Source of the DNA: Salidesulfovibrio brasiliensis JCM 12178 | GTDB lineage: Bacteria; Desulfobacterota; Desulfovibrionia; Desulfovibrionales; Desulfovibrionaceae | Length of the DNA stretch: 64,000 bases | NCBI RefSeq assembly: GCF_001311825.1 | Contig: NZ_BBCB01000005.1 | Span: 1 to 64,000 of the forward strand | Direction of reading: 5' to 3' | Shown: piece by piece, positions 9,142 through 16,967 of the stretch | Layout: every line of letters starts with the position of its first letter | Numbering within the stretch: the first letter of the stretch is position 1 | Program-made: the position numbers and the translations under genes | The notes under the pieces: generated by a model | What the model was told of the DNA's origin: nothing | What the model saw: only the letters and a program-made list of their open reading frames with translations | The model's database searches: none

Positions 9142-10096
9142 AGATATCGACCTGAGCGGCGTCGCCAAGACCAAGCTCAAGGAAATCCATACGATGGAAT
9201 CCATGGTCTCCTCGGGACACCGCGCCTGTCAGGGCTGCGGCGAAGTCCTCGCCATGGGCATGGTCACCCGCGTGGCCGGACCGGATACGGTTGTCTGCAA
9301 CGCCACCGGCTGCATGGAAATCATCACTTCACCTTTCCCGGAGACCGCATGGAAGGTCCCCTGGATTCACGTTGCCTTTGAGAACGCCGGTGCCGTGGGC
9401 GCGGGCGTTGAGGCCGGAATCAAGGCCCTGCATCGCAAGGGCAAGGTCTCGAAAATGCCCAATATCATTTGCTTCGGCGGTGACGGGGCAACTGCGGACA
9501 TCGGCTTCGGCTCGCTTTCCGGAGCCATGGAGCGCGGCCATAATCTCCTTTATGTCTGTCTCGACAACGAGGCCTACATGAACACCGGTATCCAGCGCTC
9601 CAGCTCCACGCCGTATGGTGCGTCTACCACCACGTCACCCTGCGGTTCCGCGAGCATCGGCCAGCACACGCAGAAGAAAAACATGCCGCAGATCATCGCG
9701 GCCCACGGCGTGCCGTACGTCGCAACCGCCAGCCCGAGCCATCCCACAGACCTCATGGACAAGGTGGCCAAGGCGCTGGCAGTGGAAGGCCCGGCCTATC
9801 TGCACATCTATTCGCCGTGCCCCACCGGCTGGGGAACCAAGGGCGAAAAGTCCATCGAGATCGCGCGGCTGGCTGTCGAGAGCAACAGCTTTCCGCTCTA
9901 TGAAGTGGTGGGCGGGCGTTACGCCATCACCAAGAAGATCAAGAAGGTCAAACCGATACAGGACTACCTCAAAGTCCAGCGTCGCTTCCGCCACCTCACG
10001 GACCGCGACATCGCCTTCATTCAGGAAGGCGTGGACAACTCCTTCGAGCAGCTTGAGCGCCTGTGCGCGGCAACGGCCAAGCCCGAAGAAGAATAG
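9134..10096 (+). CDS. porB: 2-oxoacid:ferredoxin oxidoreductase, beta (TPP-binding) subunit
   Basis: A 320-residue TPP-binding subunit. The N-terminal GHRACQGCGEVLAM contains conserved cysteines for the proximal cluster. The TPP/Mg site appears as CFGGDGATADIGFGSLSGAMERGHN followed by DNEAYMNTG, with a further conserved stretch at SPCPTGWG. Length and motifs match PorB. It completes a delta-alpha-beta operon ended by a strong terminator at 10119. With no gamma gene nearby, the complex either recruits a gamma subunit encoded elsewhere or works without it. Confidence 0.92.
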   Translation: MLRDIDLSGVAKTKLKEIHTMESMVSSGHRACQGCGEVLAMGMVTRVAGPDTVVCNATGCMEIITSPFPETAWKVPWIHVAFENAGAVGAGVEAGIKALHRKGKVSKMPNIICFGGDGATADIGFGSLSGAMERGHNLLYVCLDNEAYMNTGIQRSSSTPYGASTTTSPCGSASIGQHTQKKNMPQIIAAHGVPYVATASPSHPTDLMDKVAKALAVEGPAYLHIYSPCPTGWGTKGEKSIEIARLAVESNSFPLYEVVGGRYAITKKIKKVKPIQDYLKVQRRFRHLTDRDIAFIQEGVDNSFEQLERLCAATAKPEEE

Positions 10097-10118
10097 ATCT
10101 GTGTTGAAAGAATAGCCA

Positions 10119-10155
10119 AAGCCCCCGGTGCCGCGTGGTGCCGGGGGCTTCTTGT
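10119..10155 (+). terminator. Intrinsic terminator of the porDAB operon
   Basis: A 10-bp GC-rich stem (AAGCCCCCGG paired with CCGGGGGCTT, 12-base loop) starts 23 bases after the porB stop. A short T-containing tail (CTTGTGT) follows, so it is strong in stem and weak in U tract. Confidence 0.7.
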
Positions 10156-10211
10156 GTCATTTCTTGCGAAAATGCGGTACGGAAAGGGAAAATCAATCTG
10201 GAGGAATTGCC

Positions 10212-10439
10212 ATGAAACGCATTCTGCTTCTGACGGCCGGTCTGCTGCTTGCTCTGTCCCTCACGGCCTGCGGGTCCAAGATGTACATCGTGGAAACCCA
10301 CGGCGGTGAGAGCTACACTTCTGAGGGCATGCCCGAGTATGACTCCGCATCGGAAACGTATACATTCAAGGACGAGAAGGGCGCGGAGTACGTCATCCAG
10401 AAGAGCGACCTCAAGGTCATCCACGAAGAGATGGACTAG
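10212..10439 (+). CDS. Small YgdI/YgdR-like lipoprotein
   Basis: A 75-residue exported lipoprotein. The signal peptide MKRILLLTAGLLLALSLTAC ends in the lipobox LTAC, so Cys20 should be acylated. The mature part has the short SH3-like pattern of the YgdI/YgdR (DUF903) family: MYIVETHGGESYTSEGMPEYD, then a YTFKDEKGAEYVIQKSDLKVI ending. The ATG at 10212 has a GGAGGAATT ribosome site; upstream in-frame codons lie in the terminator. The function of the family is not established. Confidence 0.85.
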   Translation: MKRILLLTAGLLLALSLTACGSKMYIVETHGGESYTSEGMPEYDSASETYTFKDEKGAEYVIQKSDLKVIHEEMD

Positions 10440-10451
10440 CCTGATTCCGGG

Positions 10452-11755
10452 TTACACGAGGTCGGTTATGGAGCCGAACTGCGGGTCGAACAGGCGGCGG
10501 TAGGTGCGCACCACGAAGCCGTCGGTCATGCCCGAGATGTAGTCGCAGACGATGCGGCGTTTCCAGCGCTTGTCATCGGCAGCGGCGATGGCTTCGGCGT
10601 AGTGTGCGGGAAGTAGCTGGTAGCGTGGTTTGCCGAGCCGCACGTATTCCTCGTCAAAGACCTCGAAGAGCCGCTTCAGGATGTTGCGGCCCTTGTATTC
10701 GGTCTGGTGAATCTGCGGGGTGCGGAAGACTACGGCAATGGACAGCTTCTTCATGAGCTTGCAAAGCTTGTGCATTTCCTCATCCACCACGAGTTCGTAT
10801 CCGTAGCGGTTGGTCTTGCGGGAGAGAGGATTCTCCGCTCTCTGCTTGATCGAGGTGCCGTGGATGAAGTCCCCGATGAGCCTGTTCAGGTGGCTGTTGT
10901 GCTTGTCCTTGAGGATGGCCTCGCAGAGGGCGTTCAGCACGGAATCATCGTTCCCGGTATAGTCCTCGTCCTTGCCGTCCTGCCAGTTGCGGATGCTTTT
11001 AACCGTGACGAATCCGGCTTGAATGCCGTCCGAGACGTCGTGAATGCTGTAGGCGATGTCGTCGGCCCAGTCCATGATCTGGCATTCGATGCTCTTGAAG
11101 CTGTTCAGGGCCTGCTCGTCGCCCTCAAGCATGGTTTTGAATGTCGCTCGCCGGATACGAAATCCAACACACCTTCCTGAAAATCATATACGAAGTGGTT
11201 TCGCTTTTTCGCTGAATCATTGAAGAGCGTTTTGTACTTGAGCATCCCGTCCAGAAAGGCCCGGGTAGGCTTCATGCCCTGCCAGCAGGGGCCGCTGCGG
11301 TAGAAGAGGTCATCGAGAATCCGCAGGTTCTGGGCGTTACCTTCGAAGCCGCCCGCGTCCCGGTCGCACATCATTTCGTTCAGTACCGCCTCCCCGGCGT
11401 GGCCGAAGGAGGGGTGGCCGATGTCGTGCGCGAGGCAGATGGCTTCCACGAGGTTCTGGTCGATGATGAAGTCATCACCGAGCAGCCCGTCATCGGTGCG
11501 GTTCAGGTGGTTGCAGATGGAGCGGCCGATCTGCGAGACCTCTATGGAATGGGTCAGGCGGGTGCGGTAGAAGTCGAACTCGCCGGACAGAAATACCTGC
11601 GTCTTGTTTTGCAGCCTCCGGAAAGCGGGGGAGTAGATGATGCGGTCCCGGTCCTGCTCGAAAGGGGTTCGGCCTTTTTCCTTTCTGGACTGCCCGCTCT
11701 GGTGGCACTCGGTGTCGAAATCGTTGTAGAAGCTGCTCAGCACGGTTGTCTCCAT
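10452..11755 (-). CDS. dgt: Deoxyguanosine triphosphate triphosphohydrolase, with an apparent 1-base deletion
   Basis: An HD-domain enzyme that hydrolyses dGTP (and often other dNTPs) to the nucleoside and triphosphate. The N-terminal part shows the expected RDRIIYSPAFRRLQNKTQVF, then RLTHSIEVSQIGRSIC and the HD pair AHDIGHPSFGHAGE. At about 11145 the frame breaks; adding one base (GAGGCGAC for GAGCGAC) joins SGE to ATFKTMLEGDEQALN and gives 434 residues, normal for Dgt. The C-terminal half has MDWADDIAYSIHD and a long helical part to LFDPQFGSITDLV. The start at 11755 (METTVLSSFYNDFD) is chosen over upstream codons, which give no family similarity. Confidence 0.88.
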
Positions 11756-11802
11756 CGGTTTCGGGCAATCTAGCCCAGCCGCGGGCAAAAGAAAACCGGG
11801 CA

Positions 11803-11831
11803 ATGACAACGGAGCGGGCAAAGGGTATGGT
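11803..11831 (+). promoter_or_regulatory. Candidate promoter for galU
   Basis: ATGACA (11803-11808) and TATGGT (11826-11831) are separated by 17 bases, 28 bases before the galU start. The location between the divergent dgt and galU genes supports a promoter here. Confidence 0.4.
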
Positions 11832-11858
11832 CCCCGAAACGTTCAATCGAGGAAATCA

Positions 11859-12707
11859 ATGCATACGATACGACACATGGTCATCCCCGCAGCCGGGCTC
11901 GGCACGCGGCTGGCCGGGGCCATCCCCGGCATCCCCGGTCACTTCCCCAAGGAGATGCTGCCCATCGGCGGCAAGGCAGCCATTCAGCACACCGTGGCCG
12001 AGGGCTACTACGCGGGCATCCGTGAATTCTGCATCGTTACCCGGCGCGGCAAGGAGATCATCCGCACCCTTTTCGAAAAAGGGGAGTATCCCGGCGGCAT
12101 GGACGAAGCCAAGCAGGCCGAACTGGATGAAATCCTCTCGGAAAGCACGTTTCACTTCTTTGAACAGGAAAAGCTCGACGGCGAGTGCGGCGCGATTCAC
12201 CTGACCCGCGAGGCCGTGGGCGACAATCCGTTCGTGGTGGCCTACCCGGACAACATCTGCAGCCCGTCTGGCACTGTAGGCCGACTGTTGCAGGCCTTCG
12301 GGGAAAAGCCCGTTGACCTGCTGTCGCTCATGCTGGTCAACGAGGAAAACATGATGTGCCTCAGTGATTCCGGCCGTGTGGACCTAGAGGGAGACAAGGA
12401 CTCCGAACTGTACCGTATCACGGACTTTTTGCCCAAGGGCGGGGGCTGTTTCGAGCCGCGTTTCGAGGGCGAACTGCGAACCTGCGGCATCTACGTGGCC
12501 CTGCCGCATTACTTTGACTACATCGCGCAGGAGCTTGAAGGCATCGGCCGCGCCGAGCTGACGGACGGCATAGTGCGCCGGACCATGCTGAAGGACGGCG
12601 TATCGTTCTACGGCCTGCCGGTTCCCGAAGAGATTCACGATGCGGGCAACCCCGAAGTTCTGGCGCTGTGCGCAGGAGTTTGCGCGGAGTTGATGGTCGG
12701 GGATTGA
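11859..12707 (+). CDS. galU: UTP-glucose-1-phosphate uridylyltransferase family protein
   Basis: A 282-residue sugar-nucleotide pyrophosphorylase expected to make UDP-glucose from UTP and glucose-1-phosphate. The nucleotide-binding signature VIPAAGLGTRLAGAIPGIPG and KEMLPIGGKAAIQHTV matches GalU in pattern but carries a loop different from the usual GTRFLPATKA. Other expected segments are EQEKLDGECGAI and VAYPDNICSPSGTVGRLL. The ATG at 11859 has a GAGGAAA ribosome site. Because the loop is divergent, another sugar-1-phosphate nucleotidyltransferase activity is possible. Confidence 0.75.
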   Translation: MHTIRHMVIPAAGLGTRLAGAIPGIPGHFPKEMLPIGGKAAIQHTVAEGYYAGIREFCIVTRRGKEIIRTLFEKGEYPGGMDEAKQAELDEILSESTFHFFEQEKLDGECGAIHLTREAVGDNPFVVAYPDNICSPSGTVGRLLQAFGEKPVDLLSLMLVNEENMMCLSDSGRVDLEGDKDSELYRITDFLPKGGGCFEPRFEGELRTCGIYVALPHYFDYIAQELEGIGRAELTDGIVRRTMLKDGVSFYGLPVPEEIHDAGNPEVLALCAGVCAELMVGD

Positions 12708-12731
12708 TCGACCGGAATGAAAGGAAAAAAC

Positions 12732-12768
12732 CGGCCCGGACGTGTGCTTCACGCCGGGCCGTTTGTTT
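12732..12768. terminator. Bidirectional intrinsic terminator between galU and the kor operon
   Basis: The stem CGGCCCGG/CCGGGCCG is flanked by A-rich sequence on the left and TTTGTTTTA on the right, so it has a U tract in both directions. It sits between the convergent ends of galU (plus) and the DsrE-like gene (minus). Confidence 0.75.
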
Positions 12769-13115
12769 TAGAAGGTCAGAATCTGATAGCCTTTCTCCAT
12801 GTATTCCCGCATGGCAGGATGGCCTTTTACGCCGTCAAGCAGCGGCAGGCCTTCCGCCTGAACCGCTTCCACCGCGCCGAGCTTGGCCGAACAGGCCTTG
12901 CAGGCACCCTCGATGAGCTCCTGCTCCTTGGCCTGTGTGTAAAGCCCGTGGAACGGGTTGGACTCGTTGGCGAGTTGCTCCACCAGCTTGACTGACGCGC
13001 CTTCGAACACGATGGTCGGGTCCATGCCGTTTTCCTTCATGTCCAGCGCGTTCAGCAGCACATGGACAAAGCACATCAGCTCTCCGTTGAATGCGAACAG
13101 GGCGACTTTCTGCAT
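12768..13115 (-). CDS. DsrE-family protein
   Basis: A 115-residue DsrE/DsrF-like fold protein. Members of this fold bind or relay sulfur, or act as structural subunits. Visible features are the N-terminal VALFAFNGELMCFVHVLLNALDM, the central PTIVFEGASVKLVEQLA, and a CKAC pair near residue 72 that could carry sulfur. It closes the minus-strand operon containing KorB, KorA and two ferritin-like proteins, with 54 bases to korB. The sulfur-relay role is inferred from the fold only. Confidence 0.75.
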   Translation of the reverse strand: MQKVALFAFNGELMCFVHVLLNALDMKENGMDPTIVFEGASVKLVEQLANESNPFHGLYTQAKEQELIEGACKACSAKLGAVEAVQAEGLPLLDGVKGHPAMREYMEKGYQILTF

Positions 13116-13169
13116 GATATCCTCCGTTTTTCGTCGGAAAAGAGAACGGGGGCCGAAGCCCCCGTGTGG

Positions 13170-14018
13170 TTATGCGAATGATTTGACGACGTCCGCCAAT
13201 GCGGTTTTGTCGTATTTCCGTGTGGCGAGCGGTTCACCGTTCATGGCGGGGTTGTCCTCGCCGAAGACCGGCTTGTCGGTTTTCCAGATCACGCCGATGG
13301 GAATCTGCTCACCAAACTCGGCGGCCTTGGCTATGGCCGCTTCCCAGTTGGTGGGGTCATGGTCCTCAAGGTGGTAGCAGCGTTCCTTGTACCACTTGAA
13401 CGTGTTGATCTTGTTGAAGGAAACGCAGGGCTGCAGGATGTCCACGAGGGCAAACCCCTTGTGGTTGACCGCCTGCTTTATCATCTTGGTGAGGTGATCC
13501 ATGTCGCCCGAGAAGGATCGGGCCACGAAGGAGGCCTTCATGGCCGTTGCCACCAGCACCGGATTGAACGGCTCGCTCGGCGCGCCGTAAGGCTGGGCCT
13601 TGGTTTTCTGGCCGTGGGCGGTGGTGGGGCTGGCTTGCCCCTTGGTCAGGCCGTATATCTGGTTGTCATGCGCAAGCAGGGTCATGTTCACGTTGCGGCG
13701 TACCGCGGCCATGAAGTGGTTGCCGCCCTCGCCGTAGGAGCAGCCGTCGCCGGAATCCACGATGACCGTCAGTTCCGGGTTGGCGAGCTTGGCTCCCTGA
13801 GCGGCGGGAAGCGAGCGGCCGTGCAGGCCGTTGAACATGTTGCAGTTAAGGTATTGCGGCGTCTTGGCCGCCTGCCCGATGCCGGAAACCATGCCCAGCT
13901 TGTGGGGCGGGATGTCCATGTCCGCAAGGGCCTGCTTGAGGCTCTTGAGAATGCCGGTGTTGCCGCATCCGGGGCACCAGGCGGTCTCGAAGCTGCCGAA
14001 ATCGTCTATTGTGGTCAT
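13170..14018 (-). CDS. korB: 2-oxoacid:ferredoxin oxidoreductase, beta subunit (Kor type)
   Basis: A 282-residue TPP-binding subunit. The N-terminal ETAWCPGCGNTGILKSL carries the cluster-ligand cysteines. The TPP/Mg site is VDSGDGCSYGEGGNHFMAA followed by HDNQIYGLTKGQASPTT, and DILQPCVSFNKINTFKWYK is the usual downstream conserved block. It pairs with KorA directly upstream (15 bases). The two-gene form with a gamma-alpha fusion resembles 2-oxoglutarate or general 2-oxoacid:ferredoxin oxidoreductases, distinct from the separate-subunit enzyme at 7.7-10.1 kb. Confidence 0.92.
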   Translation of the reverse strand: MTTIDDFGSFETAWCPGCGNTGILKSLKQALADMDIPPHKLGMVSGIGQAAKTPQYLNCNMFNGLHGRSLPAAQGAKLANPELTVIVDSGDGCSYGEGGNHFMAAVRRNVNMTLLAHDNQIYGLTKGQASPTTAHGQKTKAQPYGAPSEPFNPVLVATAMKASFVARSFSGDMDHLTKMIKQAVNHKGFALVDILQPCVSFNKINTFKWYKERCYHLEDHDPTNWEAAIAKAAEFGEQIPIGVIWKTDKPVFGEDNPAMNGEPLATRKYDKTALADVVKSFA

Positions 14019-14033
14019 TGGTTCCTCCGTGCC

Positions 14034-15718
14034 TTACAGGATGCTTTCAAGCCCTTTGAGAATGTATGCGGACGTCATGGGCCTGCCGTCAAAACGCAGG
14101 ATGAAGCTGGACAGGCCGAGGCCCGTCTCCTGCCGTAGCAGGCGTCCGAACTGTCCCGTGGCGTTGCCTTCCACGCAGACCACGTTTTTCGCGGCCTCGA
14201 TGAAGGGCATGAACTGGTCTTCCTTGAGGGGGTAAACCTGCTTGAAGTGCAGGACTGCGGCCTTGCCGTCGTATAGCTCCATGGCTTCGAGGCATGCTCC
14301 GACCGTGCTGCCCCAGCACAGGAAAAGCAGGTCGGGATTTTCCTCGCCATAATAGGAGGGCGGGACCACTTCCTCGAACAGGCCGCAGCCCTTGCAGAGC
14401 CGCTTGCTGTTCTGGGCCACGCGGGTGGGCGCGTCCTCGACGATATGGCCGTGCTCGTCGTGCTCGTCGGAGTCCACCTTGACCAGCGCCTCGGAAAACC
14501 CGGGCACCGCACGGGGCGAGATGCAGGATTCGCCGAGGGCGTACCGTTTGTACTCCTTGGGATTTTCCGGCTCCAGAACCGGCCCGGCCACTTCGGGCAG
14601 GGCGTCGAGGTCGAACGGCTCGACTGCGGTATAGGCGTCAGCCAGATGCTGGTCCGAGAGGACGAACATGGGTGTCTGGTAGCGTTCGGCCAGATCAAAG
14701 GAGAGGTGGGTCAATTCGAAGCATTCGTCCACGGTTCCGGGCGCGAAGATGGCGCGAGGGAACTCGCCGTGGCCTGCGTACAGGGCAAGATTGAGGTCTG
14801 CCTGTTCCGTGCGGGTGGGCAGGCCTGTTGCCGGTCCGGGCCGCTGCACGAGGATGGTCACCACGGGCGTTTCGGTGATGCCCGCAAGGCTGATGCCCTC
14901 GACCATCAGGCGAAGCCGCCGCCGGAGGTGGTCACGATGGACCGCGCTCCGGCCCACGATGCGCCAAGCGCCATGTTCATGGCCGCGATTTCGTCTTCCA
15001 CCTGTTCGGCCACCAGCCCCAGCTTTGCGCCCTTGTTGATGAGGGTCAGCGCCACGGAGGTGGAGGGCGTCATGGGGTAGAAGGAAAGGAAGTTGGCTCC
15101 GGCTGCCAGCGCGCCCATGGCGATGGCCTCGTTGCCGTTTATCATGATCCGTTCGGGCGCGTTTTCCTCGGCCGGGGGCATACAGGCGAAATCAAATTCC
15201 TGTTCTTTTACCCAGTTGTAGGCGTTTCGCAAAACATCGAGGTTCGCGTCCACGATCTCGTCGCCCTTCTTGCCGAAGGTCTCCCGGAGCAGTTTTTCCA
15301 GAATCCCGATGTCGGAACAGATGGAGGAGCCGAGTACGCCGAGGGCCACCACGTTGTGGAAGAGCGGTTTGGGAGCCAGCTCCTTGAAGGGCACCTTCAG
15401 GGCGTTCAGGCCCGAGCAGTCAAGGGACTCGTCCGCCACAACTATGGCGCGTTCGGTGAGCTGCGGTTTGTGCAGCTCGATGGTCTCCTCGTTCAGGGCC
15501 ACGAGGATATCCACGGCTTCAACTGCGCTGTGGATGGGCTCGGGACCGGTGCGGATGGCGAAGAAATTGTGCCCGCCGCGAATCCGGGACATGTAGTCCT
15601 GATTCACGAGCACATGGTATCCGCCGCGGACAAGGGCTTTGGTCATGAGCTGGCCGATGGTGGCGAGCCCCTGCCCGGCCTCGCCGCCGATCAGAATGTT
15701 GATGCTGGTTTCAGACAT
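14034..15718 (-). CDS. korA: 2-oxoacid:acceptor oxidoreductase alpha subunit (gamma-alpha fusion), with an apparent 1-base deletion
   Basis: About 561 residues after repair. Residues 1-190 form the gamma domain (INILIGGEAGQGLATIGQL, QDYMSRIRGGHNFFAIR). The rest is the alpha domain, with AAGANFLSFYPMTPSTSVA, EQVEDEIAAMNMALGASWAGARSIVTTSGGGFA, QRPGPATGLPTRTEQADL, and ending in GQFGRLLRQETG. The frame breaks near 14910, exactly at GGGFA/LMVEGISLAG, a continuous conserved stretch in relatives. One added C restores it (TTCGCCCTGATGG). The start at 15718 (MSETSINI) follows a GGGAG ribosome site. It forms the complex with KorB to oxidise a 2-oxoacid with ferredoxin as acceptor. Confidence 0.9.
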
Positions 15719-15734
15719 CGGTTCTCCCGTTTGT

Positions 15735-16240
15735 TTAGGCTCCGTCGAGGTTGCCGGACATGGCCCAGCCTCGGGGTCTTCGTAGTAGTAGACGAGGTCG
15801 GAAAGCATGGTCACGTTGTCCCGCAGCGTCTTGGTCATGTGAAGGGCGAACTTGCGCTCGGTCTCGTCGTCGGCCTCGTCTTCCCATTCGGAGTAGAAGT
15901 CGAGCACGGACTTTTCCATTTCAAGGCCCATCTCGGCGGTGCTGTTTTCCGTGGTGCAGGCTTCGCCCTCGTATTTGGCTGCGAAGGTCGTGAAGGTTTC
16001 CTTGATGTCTTCCTCCTCGTCGGGAGGCAGAGTGCAGGCGTTTTCCCACGCGTCGCCTTCACGGATGGATTCGTGTACCGAACCGACAAAGTCGAGGGTG
16101 TCTTCGGATCGATCCAGCAGCATTTCAAATACTTCTCGACCCAGCCCGTCCGGGCAGCCGTCCAGTTCGTCGCGGTAGAACTCGACGCTCTTGTCCGCCA
16201 GTTCCAGTGCCTTGCATAGTCTGTCGTACGATTCGCTCAT
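15735..16240 (-). CDS. Ferritin-like (rubrerythrin-type four-helix) protein, with an apparent 1-base deletion
   Basis: A predicted 168-residue helical protein with acid-rich segments (DKSVEFYRDELDG, then MEKSVLDFYSEWEDEADDETERKFALHM) resembling the ferritin-like diiron fold. As read, the frame runs on into KorA because a base is missing near 15768. Adding one (GAGGCCTGG for GAGGCTGG) yields the ending YYYEDPEAWAMSGNLDGA and a stop at 15735, 16 bases before the korA start. The apparent fusion to KorA is therefore false. The start at 16240 has an upstream GGAGGG. Metal ligands are not certain. A role in iron handling or peroxide reduction is suggested by the neighbouring ferritin. Confidence 0.7.
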
Positions 16241-16268
16241 GGTTTGCCCTCCCTCGTTGCAATCGTGT

Positions 16269-16775
16269 CTATTCGCCCTGCGGAGGCGTGAAAGCGCGCG
16301 TGGACAGGTCCCGGTCCAGCATGAAGAGCGCGCCGCCGTCGCCCACCAGCTTGAGCTTGCCGACGATGTCGCCCACCGTGGCCTCTTCCTCAACCTGCTC
16401 GGAGATGAACCATTGCAGGAAAATCGAGGTGGCGTGGTCGCTCTCTTCGCGGGCTATGTCCATAAGTTTGTTGATACGGCTGGTAACGAGCTGCTCGTGC
16501 TCCAGCGCGGTCTGGAAGGCAGCCAGCGGGGATTCCCACTCGGTGGCCGGGGCGTCGATGGCCGAAATGGTGGCCCGGCCGCCCGTTTCGTTCACGTAGT
16601 CGAACATCTTCATGGCGTGGAAAATCTCTTCCTGATACTGGGCCTTCATCCAGTTGGCGAAGCCCGGAAGGCCGTTTTCCTCGAAGTACGAGGCCATGGA
16701 AAGATAGATGTGCGCGGAATAGATCTCGAAGTTCATCTGGTCGTTAATGGCGTCTTCCATGCGTTTTACAAGCAT
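16269..16775 (-). CDS. ftnA: Ferritin (FtnA type)
   Basis: A 168-residue non-heme ferritin that oxidises Fe(II) and stores iron in a 24-subunit shell. Ferroxidase ligands appear in the usual places: MNFEIYSAHIYLSMASYFEENG with Glu near residue 17, AQYQEEIFHAMKM with the E...ExxH motif, and later EHEQLVTSRINKL and QWFISEQVEEE. The length is normal. An AAGGAGA ribosome site precedes the ATG, and a candidate promoter lies at 16844-16871. It heads the minus-strand cluster with the ferritin-like gene and korAB. Iron release or storage could be tied to the Fe-S demand of these oxidoreductases. Confidence 0.93.
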   Translation of the reverse strand: MLVKRMEDAINDQMNFEIYSAHIYLSMASYFEENGLPGFANWMKAQYQEEIFHAMKMFDYVNETGGRATISAIDAPATEWESPLAAFQTALEHEQLVTSRINKLMDIAREESDHATSIFLQWFISEQVEEEATVGDIVGKLKLVGDGGALFMLDRDLSTRAFTPPQGE

Positions 16776-16843
16776 ATTATCTCCTTGGAATACAAGTTGT
16801 TGTTAATTCTGATGCGAGCGTCGAAGCTACAACGCTAGTCTGG

Positions 16844-16871
16844 ATTCTACACACAATAGGATTTTTGCCAA
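16844..16871 (-). promoter_or_regulatory. Candidate promoter for ferritin and the downstream kor genes
   Basis: On the minus strand TTGGCA (16871-16866) and TAGAAT (16849-16844) are separated by 16 bases, about 68 bases before the ferritin start. No convincing Fur or PerR operator was seen around it. Confidence 0.45.
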
Positions 16872-16914
16872 GAGGTCAGGACAGTTCGGGCACGAACTTT
16901 TTCGGCAGCAGAAG

Positions 16915-16950
16915 AAAAAAGGCGGCACCGTCCCGGGACGGTGCCGCCTT
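16915..16950 (-). terminator. Strong intrinsic terminator of the metallo-hydrolase/rhodanese gene
   Basis: A perfect 32-base palindrome (16-bp arms, GGCGGCACCGTCCC and its complement) at 16919-16950 is followed on the minus strand by TTTTTTCTTC. It ends the gene at 16968-18347 and separates it from the ferritin promoter. The 192-base gap holds nothing else. Confidence 0.9.
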
Positions 16951-16967
16951 TTGAATGCGTCTTTGGT

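Noticed and set aside
14906-16393. A ferritin-like protein fused to the KorA gamma domain.
   Set aside because: The fusion arises only from a missing base near 15768. Restoring it gives a natural stop 16 bases before the korA start, with its ribosome site between.
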